Source: Seminavis robusta
Taxonomy: Eukaryota > Bacillariophyta > Bacillariophyceae > Naviculales > Naviculaceae
Direction of reading: 5' to 3'
NCBI GenBank assembly: GCA_903772945.1
Contig: CAICTM010001054.1
Location: 1 to 38,628 of the forward strand
Length of the DNA stretch: 38,628 nt
Shown: positions 1 through 8,393 of the stretch, in pieces
How the letters are laid out: every line of letters begins with the position of its first letter
Position numbering within the stretch: the first letter of the stretch is position 1
Notes under the pieces: model-generated
Seen by the model: only the letters and a program-made list of their open reading frames with translations
The model's database searches: none
Told to the model about the DNA's origin: nothing
Position numbers and translations under genes: made by a program

Positions 1-404
1 TGTGGGGACCATCGAAGGGCAAGTCGCCTTGCGGCACCTACTGGCCTCACCCCAAACGACTGGACCGATGCTGCTGGGAAATTCAAGGGCAATGTGGGAG
101 TCCTATGCTGGACCCTACGATGCTGAAGACTGTGGTGAGGTAGCAGCTCGTACGAACGGAATACTACGCTGTAAAGATGGACATTCAAGGAGAAACCAAA
201 GAATTCGAGATTGGACTCGACGTTGAAACGCAAGAAGCTAGCTGAAAGGGTTTTTCAAGATATCGGACAAGAGTTACATCAATGACTCCTTTTATCGAAC
301 CGCTAAGATGCCGAGAAGGATGGAGAATTCGGAGTGTACTATGAAGTGGAGAAGAATGTTCCTGAGAAGGATCAAGACAAAGGAAATGGAATAACGGTAA
401 AGAT

Positions 405-1616
405 GTGGTGGATGACTTATGGAAATCTACGATGAGATGTAAGTCACGGAACAAGTCGACGGACCACAATGGCGAAACAGCTTTCATGATTGGGGGAAAA
501 CAGTTCAAGGGCAGATACAGGAACTGTGGGAAGATCGGACACAAGCAACAAGAATGCCCAGACAAGAAAGGCTCGAACGGAAGAAGCTACGGAAAAAGGT
601 AACAAGGAAAGTCAAAAGGTAAATTCAGCAGGAACAATGAGAGCAGTAGCGGATTTCAAGGAAAGAAGAAGTTCAGCGGAAAGTGCTTCCACTGTGGAAA
701 AATTGGGAACAGGAAATCGGATTGACTAAAACACAAAGCGGAACAACGAAACGCAGAAGGAGCGAACACAGCTCAAGAAACAACGGAAGAGGTGGCATTC
801 ATGACGATGAGGGATGAAATATGCATGCCATGCCGAGGAGTAGAGTTGTCGGACGATGAAACAGGAGGAATAGAAGAAGCATCGGAATAAGAAGGCAAAG
901 AATGGGACGCATTCTGGGACGATTTTGAAAGCGGAAATGACGTGGATGAAGATGGAGAAAGCTAGGAGCAATTAACTTATGAGGCGATGTACGCCCTTAA
1001 ATCTCTCCTAGAAGAACAACAACGACTTACTAAAGAAGAATCAGTCTCATACAACAAGAACCCAGGCGTTACCTATCTGTCCTGCGACACAGAGAGCAGG
1101 GCAGATACCGACAGCGAAACACACCACGATATAAAGCAAAACGGCTACAAAAAAGAAGTTTCTGAGAAGAAGGAGAAACAACGAACGAAAAATTCGCACA
1201 CAATCTACGAAGACGACAACTGCTACAGCTGTTTGAGCGAAGTCGGACTCGAAGAAGTAGGAGATGTCGAACAGATTCCAAGTTGCCCGGAACGTGCTAG
1301 AGGCACAGCTGTACAGAGGTTGGAGTCGACACATGATGAAGATCAGCAAACATCCAATCCATTGAGCAACCGACATCCCATGAACCGAGCAACCGAAGGA
1401 TGGGAATTGGACGATTCGCACATAACAGGTATACAGTGGAGGAGGATCGCGGAAGAAGCATGCCAACTAATCCCCGAGTACGTATGGGAAGGGCACTCGA
1501 GCCCAGAGATGAAGCAACTGGTCGGAAACTTCGAACAGTTCAGATGGTTGCTGAGGGCGATGCCATACGAGATACAGAACAACCCCATCTCGTGGAGCTC
1601 CAGGCGGAACTGCTAG
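405..1616 (+). pseudogene. Decayed Ty1/copia gag remnant with two damaged zinc knuckles
   Basis: One reading frame can be followed from about 405 to 1616 through in-frame stops at 600-602, 723-725, 888-890 and 963-965. It holds two CCHC zinc-knuckle relics. The first (about 515-560) reads YRNCGKIGHKQQEC, with its first Cys changed to Tyr. The second (about 681-725) reads CFHCGKIGNRKSD followed by TGA, so its His has become Asn and its last Cys codon a stop. Paired CCHC knuckles after a basic linker are typical of copia Gag, which packages element RNA in cytoplasmic particles. Downstream the frame is acidic and Lys/Glu-rich; from the ATG at 987 it is open for 209 codons, but I see no protease, integrase or reverse transcriptase motif. 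The copy is old and inactive. It faces a second gag fragment on the other strand. Confidence 0.65.
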
Positions 1617-1751
1617 GTTGGGTCAGCAGTTTGTTGCTCTTTCGCGATTGGACTCCAGACACGACAATTATCGCAGGGGCTATGTTAACGTGCAAGATAA
1701 AGCGCGGACAAAACGTCAGCGAAGGAACAGGAAACGCAGGAATGTTCGGGT

Positions 1752-2036
1752 TCATCTCTCTCTTTTGTTGATCGAGTCCAGCAGTATTCCAGCAGCCTTG
1801 CTGTTCTTCTTCTGCAGACTTTCGACCTTTTCCACTTCATCGTCCCACAACTTGCCCGTACCTGTAGGGTTTTCCCAGTTGTCCGGCTTGATCTCCGTAG
1901 AGTCCTTCATCAGTTCTACGTACCCATACTTTGATAAATGGGCCATCATCTTGACCTTGTAGAACCTGAACTTCTCATCTTTCCCATCGAAGATGGGATA
2001 CTTGCTCGACGATGATACCTCTAACTCCGTAGACAT
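1752..2036 (-). pseudogene. 5' fragment of a copia Gag (N-terminal 94 residues)
   Basis: The ATG at 2036 opens a 94-residue frame. It contains a stretch like FDGKDEKFRFYKVKMMAHL followed by a Tyr-rich segment, as at the N terminus of Ty1/copia Gag, where the protein begins just inside the 5' LTR. The frame stops at 1752, far short of a full Gag, and no zinc knuckle follows on this strand. The start lies about 87 bp from the inner edge of the LTR at 2123-2649, in the order expected for LTR-leader-gag. The body of the element is missing: the DNA to the left belongs to an oppositely oriented, more decayed gag. This is a truncated insertion, not a host gene. Confidence 0.6.
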
Positions 2037-2122
2037 CTTTACTTACTTCTCAACTCTTCTCTTTTCTGTTTGACAACCTGGATCCAAGCTCACTCTTTCC
2101 TGATAGCTATCGTTTTAAAACG

Positions 2123-2649
2123 TGTTGAAAAGGTGTGAACTTGAACGCACAATTTCTCTAATTTAATCAATATCCTTCCAGCTCTACTGTCTAGTAGACT
2201 GGCTATTCGTTTCGTTTTCTCTTTCTCTCTCGTTCAGATTGTGAGCTCTACAACTGAGCTCCGATATGCATACATATACCAGGATCTTTATATACCAGGA
2301 TCTTTCGATCCTCTGTTTCTCGCAGTTTCATCTGCAGATAGATCTCGTCGATCTATCTTCCTGAAGTGCATGGTTGGCCCTGGAGGGCTTTCCCACTTTA
2401 CTAAACCTATGGACCTTCATCCGTCCATTCATTTGTTCCGTCCCATCGCTCCTTGCATTCATCTCTTCGACCTAACTTCCTAACCTTTGTAGTTGCATCA
2501 TCTAGACGACCATTGTCCTCGTTCCTCGTACACCTGGCCATCTGATGATGATCGGATAACCATCTGATTTGAGTCACACATCCCCAATCACGAACCGTGA
2601 CTGTGGATCCCGAGTCGTCTGTCTGTCATACGAAAATACCTTTCTAACA
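2123..2649 (-). repeat. Copia-type LTR (5' LTR of the minus-strand element)
   Basis: Read on the minus strand, this 527-bp segment starts TGTTAGAAAGG and ends CCTTTTCAACA. These are the TG...CA ends of an LTR, with imperfect inverted termini matching at 9 of 11 positions. A TATA box lies inside (2287-2294), flanked by a duplicated ATACCAGGATCTTT. A gag start follows 87 bp downstream. The partner 3' LTR is not in the window, so a target-site duplication could not be checked. The primer-binding site just inside the LTR is not obvious. Confidence 0.6.
2287..2294 (-). promoter_or_regulatory. TATA box inside the copia LTR
   Basis: TATATAAA on the minus strand, about 165 bp before the LTR 3' end. 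It fits the U3/R promoter of a copia element. Confidence 0.4.
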
Positions 2650-2802
2650 GTTGGGATGCAATTTTTCGGCCGCCGCAAGATCTTTCTCGAGCCCCACGGA
2701 TAACTCAAACCAAACTAACGACTGGAAACTAAAAAGGAGGGAAGCCTACTACCATCAATATAGAAGACAAGAGACAAGCAAGTAATAAATACCACAGTCA
2801 GT

Positions 2803-4220
2803 ATGTCATCTGAAATTAACCCCGAGACTGGCGAGGTTGTAGTGGGACGGTCCCCGAGGTTTTCTCTGTGGGTAGCATTTCTGGTGTTTAGTACGGTGAC
2901 ACTGGGTTCTTCGGTGGAGGTGAAGAATGATCTGGAAGAAGTGACCAGTGATGCCAAGTGGGCGGTAGCCTGCTCTTCCATCACGTTTGCGTTGACGACA
3001 GTCATGGTCATGTTGCAACTTCATCCTTTGTATGCAATCATGGTAACCAACAATAAACTGGAGGGAGTCATCTGCATCATCTTGGTGGCCTTTTGGAGTG
3101 GCATTGTGTCCATTGTGTCGGATGCGGAAAACAATTTGGCCGTCAGAAGGTACGTACCGTTTCCATTAAGTTTTGTATATGGGGGTAGTATTCTATTATT
3201 TTGATCTTTTGGTTCTCATCTCACGGTATACCCACATCATTGCTCTTTCCTTTATATATTTTCTTTCTACCCCACAGCTCCAACAACAATGAATGCAACA
3301 ATACGGTTCTCAATGGCAACTTGTACTACTTTTCATGGGCTGCCTTTGTCGCCAGCATTTGCCTACTGGTGTCGTATCTACGGTCCGTCTTTGGATTGGA
3401 TTTGGTGGGAGAAGTGCAGAATCGATCCCAACGAATGGAACTCTGGGGTGGCCTCCTGGCGTGTTCGTTGGTCGTCATGGGAGCCAGTGCCAATATCTTT
3501 CAGATTGACTGCAAACCCGTAGAGCCGGGCTTGGAGATTTATTGCCGACGATGCACATTTGGTATTAGCATTGGGACCATTGGAGCATTCTTTGCGATTG
3601 TGGTGGTGGGCATGAAATTGATTACCAGGACGGCGTCCTTTTTCTTTGAGGGCATGGTGGCACTCATTCTGACCATTTTGAATGCCTGTGGGGTGGCCTT
3701 TATCACTGTAAGAAAGCAAGCAAGCAAGCAACATGGCTTTGTTGTTTGGAGGAAAATACAGTGTTCCCGTCTCGTCCTTTGGAAACTCATTATCATGGAC
3801 TCATTTCTTTCCTTTTTCTGTCTCGCCATGCAGTCCGCAAAGGGACCGGGAAGCTCAATGTAGGTTTCCAGCTATCAATCTGAGTTGGTCGTTGGTCGTT
3901 TTGAATGGAATCTCACCCATTCCCAATACTGCATTATTCCACTTCACAGAGGCAACTTGTATTATTTTACTTGGTTTGTGAGTCTGAAACTTGTTGGTAT
4001 TTGATTGAGTCCCCGTGATTTGTTTGTTACTCATCAACTTCTTCTTGTCACACTGTTTCTCTCCCAGTCCTTTCTTGTTTCTTTGGCGATTGCATCTTCC
4101 TGTTACAGCGACATGACTTCTGTCAATCTACAGCAAACAGGTCCTGGGGATGATGCAGAAAAGGCCGACAGCGGGGACATCCAGATTGAACAGCTACCCC
4201 CCGATCAGGAACAATTCTAG
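2803..4220 (+). CDS. Polytopic membrane protein with internal 4+4 TM duplication (5 exons)
   Basis: Proposed exons: 2803-3149, 3278-3707, 3834-3859, 3950-3977 and 4068-4220, giving 327 residues. All introns are GT-AG (donors GTACGT, GTAAGA, GTAGGT, GTGAGT) and the phases match. Eight hydrophobic segments are predicted. The third and fourth segments of each half align: a Leu/Phe-Glu-Gly start to TM3 and TM7, then GNLYYFSW opening TM4 and GNLYYFTW opening TM8. The second copy of the motif is recovered only by joining the 26-bp and 28-bp micro-exons, which strongly supports the model. Between the TMs of the first half lies an Asn/Cys-rich loop (SNNNECNN). The C terminus is hydrophilic and acidic. 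I do not recognise the family; the 4-TM unit recalls tetraspanin or MARVEL topology, but no diagnostic motif (such as CCG) is present. The stop lies in a CTAG repeat. Confidence 0.75.
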
Positions 4221-4228
4221 CTAGCTAG
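4217..4228. repeat. CTAGCTAGCTAG palindromic repeat at the gene end
   Basis: Three CTAG units overlap the TAG stop of the membrane-protein gene. The same motif recurs in most intergenic regions of this window. Confidence 0.6.
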
Positions 4229-4853
4229 CCATAGTTGACATACGGCAATAATGAGAAAGAGAAGAGGCTCGCTTTGAAGGAAAGATTGATGGGAAAAATC
4301 GACAACACACCAATTACGTTACAAAGAGTGCAAGAGCAATCGATGATACAACTCAACTTAGGAAAAGGTGTCTTTAGGGAATCAGCACTGAAAAAGCATA
4401 TACCGGTACATGTAATAGAAAAAGCTCCTGGATGGATTGACTCAATCGTCGACCTACTTTCCGAGTGCTTAGAAAAAAGGATTCGATTCGGAGAGGGTGG
4501 CTCGATCCTTTTGTTGAGGCTAGCTCTTCCTAGTCCGGAGCTGTTGTTCGGATGGATGTGACCGTGGCCTGGGGGTGCCCATGATACAGCAACAAGCGTC
4601 GTCGTGCTTCGGCCACAGCATACGGGTAGCCGAAACAAAGCATAGCGTCGTACTAACAGCCACGGCCTAGCAAGCAAGGGGAATGGATGCAACACGTTCC
4701 TAATTTTTATTTTTACATATTTTGTGTCGGAACAAGCTACATCAAGATCACAGGGACGATTGTATTCGCTCCATTTGGTTGGTTGGTTGGGGGAGGGGGG
4801 CTGATTTGGGAAGGGGGTTTTGGTTTGTGCTGTGTTTTGGGGTCACCGGCGAG
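4229..4853. other. Intergenic gap between convergent genes
   Basis: This holds the 3' ends of the membrane-protein gene (+) and the F-box-TerD gene (-). An open frame at 4235-4561 (+) begins with TTG and resembles nothing I know. A G-rich run lies at about 4786-4820. No supported gene. Confidence 0.4.
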
Positions 4854-7445
4854 CTACAACAGCTTGGCGACGGCCTGATAGATCGGTGTGTAGTCCGTGG
4901 CATCTCCCTTGTGGGAGTCCCCGATTGCTTGTACATGCCACTTGCCATCTTTGTGGCCTCCAGACACCCGGTAGAGTCGGCACATGACGACAGAGGTGAG
5001 ATAGGAAACTTTGTCCTGCGCAGCCAGATCGTAAGTGCACAACTGTGCCTTGTCTTCGTCTGCGTCAGCGTCGTCGAAGGAAACAGACGGAGACAAAATG
5101 TCTGCCAAGGTGGCCGAAGCCCAAGCTGATAAGACGAAGACACACGAGGTCACTCCCGCGTCCACCCGCGCCAGATCCAAAGAGATTGTGTGTGTGCCTC
5201 CGTCGGCGGTCATGACATCTCCCGAATGGACGACCGCGCCTTGTGACCCCTGGCGATTTCGATAGTCCACTGTCTCCAAAAGTTTCTTTCCTTTATAGAG
5301 GAGACAGGTGGCATCTAGGTACTTAGTGCCGCCCTGGAATTTCCACGTATCGCGGAAGATCACTCGGCGCAAGTCGGAGTTTGCGCTGTACTGCTCGCCT
5401 TTGGACAAGATGCGGCTAGTACCCGAGGCCTGGACCCGATTGAAGTCCATGCCAGCGGTGTGATACTTCTTGCGTCGGGAATTGGCAACGTGACAGCGCA
5501 ACCGACGGGCCATTTCGGCTTTGCTGGATGGACAAGGCAATCCGACAAAGCCAATGAACTTCTGCCATGTCTGGACCGTCACGATGTGATTGATCTGATC
5601 CCGGAAGTGGCCGAACCCGACGGCAGAATGAGGTGTGGGACCCTTGGCCACAGCCTCGTCCTTGCTTCCGGCGGCGGCAGCAGGGGCATCCGCCACAGCC
5701 TCCATCTCCTTTGGCTCTGGCTGGCCAAAGAAGCAGTCATAGCGGTTGGCGCGTTCTTGGGTCGTTCCTTTGCAAAGAGCCTTCAGGAAGTAGACGTGAA
5801 ACATCATCAGCCTCAAGTTGACAATAGACGCCTGGAGCGTGAGCTCGACGCGTTGCTCAGCTTCAGCCTCCGATTCGACTACGCCAGTGATAGAGTCGTG
5901 AGTTCGTTCGAGTTGGGGGAACTGCTTGCAGGCCCACAAGACCATGCGGTCGAACGTCTCCCTGACGTAGGCAATTCGGATTTGTGGCCAGCCCATCACT
6001 TTGTCGTCCACGATCATGAGGAGAGGAAGGATGGCCCCGAGGTTGGGACAGGCGGACTTGACCCGGTTCTTTTCGTCCGCAATGAAGAGCTTGAGCCGGC
6101 GCAAGGCCTCCGTTTGAATCTTGGGATATTGGTGCGCCAACGCCAAAAACAATCGATGGATGCGGGTGATGCCATCGTAGCTCTTTCGGCAGGCAGCAAT
6201 GCCCTGATCGCTCAGCAAAACCACAAAGGTGGTAACAATCTTGGGGAAGACGTCCAAGATCATGAAGGGGTGGAAGCGAACAAAGGTTCGATCGCGTCTG
6301 TCTCGCGCCAGTGCGACGATTGTCTTTTGGATGCGGGGAAGAGCTCGCTGGAAGTGCTCTTCCGAGAAGTACAGTGGCAGGAACAGCTTGAAGGAGTTCC
6401 CGAATACGTCAGTTCGAACGCGATTCTGAACGAACGCAGTTTCACTCAGGAGGTCTTGGGACAGTTCAACGTGGTCAACGGTTTGGCGCTTTGGATTGAC
6501 GGTGTAGTCCACCAAAACACCCAACACATCCTCCATGAAGGTCTTTTGGGTGGAGAAGCAGCGCAACCGGTCGACAATGTTGGTGAGGCTGAGCTGATAA
6601 GCCGTCTTCCATTCCTTCATGTTTTGGGGTGAGAGAGAACTGGCCGGGAATCGTTGGCGGAAGAGAGACTGCCAGAGGTAGCCTTCCTCACAAACGGTTT
6701 TGGCGCTCTTGCAGGTGGAGCCGAGCTTGACCATTTCCTCAGGGCGAAGGAATGAGAGAATGCCGTTGGTGAGGACTTCGTAAGGCAGGGCAAGCAAGAG
6801 AGAGTCGCCGGCTGGGCTGCTGCGGTCCGTCTCGATAGTATCTTCAGCGCTGCTCTCAGTGGTGATTGCCGTCTCGTCGGATATGGAAGCTGTTTCTTCG
6901 TCATCATTGATTGTCATGCTTTGTACCTGCTGTTGAAGCAGAGCCGCTTTGTCTTGGAGCAAAGCCACCTTTTTCTGCAAAAGAGTGGCTTTCTCTTTCA
7001 TCAAGCGTTGCTCGGCTCGCTTTTGAGATCGAGCTTGGTTCTTGCGTTGGCACTTGGTCAGCTTTTGCTGCCGAAGGGTCTCTTCCTGCTCTTCAAAGGG
7101 CCGTTTCTTGGATTCCACAGACTTGGCCTGATGAAGCTTCTTTTCCAAGGACTTTGGCAGGTAGAATGCGTTGGAAGTCAACGCAGCTTTCTTGGAAGGG
7201 GGCTTGGCCTTCGCGACTGCCGCAGGAGGTGGCTTGGTCTTGGCGGGCTTTTTGGAGCCGACACAGAGCCATCCCATGGCCTCGGCGGCAGGTTTCTTCA
7301 CGACATTGGGTTGTTGGGAGGGGCCGGGGGCTGGCTTCTTTTTCTTTTTGACAATTGCCTTCTTCTTGGGGACAGTCTTCTGCTGACTCAGACTCGTTTT
7401 CACCGCGGACGAAAGAACAGTGGTGAGCAAGTTGTCTTTGGTCAT
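4854..7445 (-). CDS. F-box / coiled-coil / TerD-domain fusion protein
   Basis: Intronless, 863 residues, ATG at 7445. Order of parts: a Lys/Pro/Ala-rich basic N terminus (1-110); a coiled coil with repeated LLQ(D/K)K(A/V)ALLQ heptads (about 125-180); an acidic Ser/Thr linker; an F-box (about 215-262) starting LLLALPYEVLTNGILSFL; a long helical middle; then a C-terminal TerD fold from about 690 to the end. The TerD part is recognisable by LDATCLLYKG, AVVHSGDVMTADGG, HTISLDLARVDAGVTSCVF, a YDLAAQDK strand and GKWHVQAIGDS. TerD proteins are bacterial stress/tellurite-resistance calcium-binding proteins, and several Asp residues typical of the metal sites are kept. F-box proteins recruit substrates to SCF ubiquitin ligases through SKP1. 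The fusion suggests a ligase adaptor using TerD as a sensor or substrate reader (inference). Confidence 0.85.
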   Translation of the reverse strand: MTKDNLLTTVLSSAVKTSLSQQKTVPKKKAIVKKKKKPAPGPSQQPNVVKKPAAEAMGWLCVGSKKPAKTKPPPAAVAKAKPPSKKAALTSNAFYLPKSLEKKLHQAKSVESKKRPFEEQEETLRQQKLTKCQRKNQARSQKRAEQRLMKEKATLLQKKVALLQDKAALLQQQVQSMTINDDEETASISDETAITTESSAEDTIETDRSSPAGDSLLLALPYEVLTNGILSFLRPEEMVKLGSTCKSAKTVCEEGYLWQSLFRQRFPASSLSPQNMKEWKTAYQLSLTNIVDRLRCFSTQKTFMEDVLGVLVDYTVNPKRQTVDHVELSQDLLSETAFVQNRVRTDVFGNSFKLFLPLYFSEEHFQRALPRIQKTIVALARDRRDRTFVRFHPFMILDVFPKIVTTFVVLLSDQGIAACRKSYDGITRIHRLFLALAHQYPKIQTEALRRLKLFIADEKNRVKSACPNLGAILPLLMIVDDKVMGWPQIRIAYVRETFDRMVLWACKQFPQLERTHDSITGVVESEAEAEQRVELTLQASIVNLRLMMFHVYFLKALCKGTTQERANRYDCFFGQPEPKEMEAVADAPAAAAGSKDEAVAKGPTPHSAVGFGHFRDQINHIVTVQTWQKFIGFVGLPCPSSKAEMARRLRCHVANSRRKKYHTAGMDFNRVQASGTSRILSKGEQYSANSDLRRVIFRDTWKFQGGTKYLDATCLLYKGKKLLETVDYRNRQGSQGAVVHSGDVMTADGGTHTISLDLARVDAGVTSCVFVLSAWASATLADILSPSVSFDDADADEDKAQLCTYDLAAQDKVSYLTSVVMCRLYRVSGGHKDGKWHVQAIGDSHKGDATDYTPIYQAVAKLL

Positions 7446-8393
7446 TTGGAAAGATTTGAAGGCTTGTTTTCGTTTTGTAATGCTGAAGGCTTGATTTGTG
7501 AGATTGTTTGTTGTCCAAAAGACCAGAGCGTTTTTCTTGTCGTGCTACCGCTGCCCTTTGACAGCGGGTTTGAGACCTCAAAGGGCTTGTTTGAAACGTA
7601 CTATCATAGAGCAGAGGGTTGTGCCCTTACCTTTGCGTGCGTACGGTAGGCGAGCTTTCTCCGTTGTCACAAGAGGGCACCACCATCAAGATCCTGTCCT
7701 CTGAAGTCCAGACTTGCATTGTCAAGAACGTCTCGATTTCGATTCGATTCGATCCGCATTGATTAAATCATCGGGTCTTAGCTCTCTCTACTCCATAGTA
7801 AACCCGATCTATTCTTAAATCATCGGGTCCAAATAGATTTGAAGGGTCCACCAGAGGCTTCAAACGAGCAGTCACCAGCATGGATTTTGGTAGAAACAGC
7901 AGGAGCAAATGATGGGCACAACCGGGACAACCTCTAAAGGATCCAAGGATCCAGGGCTTGCCCCACAATGCATGTTACTATGATTATGAACTACTAGCTA
8001 GCAAGTACGACTACAACTACTATAGAGAATGAAGCCATGATTTTTGCTGGTAAAGATTGTCTACTATGTGTTATTGAACTATGTTTATGTTTGTTTGTAT
8101 TTAAGATTGTAGCATCAACAATGATAGAGGTTGGTTGTCAGGTGTCACGGGTATTAACTTTGGACTTTCGTCTCGTGGAGGACGTTTGGACAAGCACTCT
8201 GCAATAGAGGCTGCCTAGCACAGGAACCACAAACCTGGCTACCTTTGATGTGACCCTTCAATTGAACCAACTGTATTCATCTCCGCAAAATTGTTGTATA
8301 GCCCTGCACCCCACCAGATGCTTGCTCATTGTGTATTGTATAAATGTGTTAGTCTCCAAAATCCGCCGTCGTCGCCCCCACTTACCTGTTGTC
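7446..8393. other. Intergenic region, no gene seen
   Basis: This lies between the 5' end of the F-box-TerD gene and the 3' end of the next minus-strand gene. It holds a short ATTCG run (about 7736-7760), two copies of AAATCATCGGGTC (about 7765 and 7816) and a CTAGCTAG at 7994. Only short shadow frames are open. Confidence 0.4.

Noticed and set aside
1618..1771. Possible retroelement protease or polymerase segment between the two gag relics
   Set aside because: I looked for a DTGA/DSGA protease triad and integrase or reverse-transcriptase motifs in all frames and found none.
4235..4561. 108-codon plus-strand frame after the membrane-protein gene
   Set aside because: It starts with TTG, has no domain, and lies where 3' untranslated sequence is expected. 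The composition is not absurd for protein, so a pseudogene fragment cannot be excluded.
5460..6632. 390-codon plus-strand frame antisense to the F-box-TerD gene
   Set aside because: It does not begin with a convincing ATG context and its sequence has no domain. It is the mirror of a GC-biased coding region whose minus-strand frame carries clear F-box and TerD motifs.
6921..7649. 242-codon plus-strand frame, Leu/Phe-rich
   Set aside because: It is antisense to the Lys/Gln-rich coiled coil of the F-box-TerD protein; the Leu/Phe content is just the complement of Lys/Gln/Glu codons, not real membrane segments.
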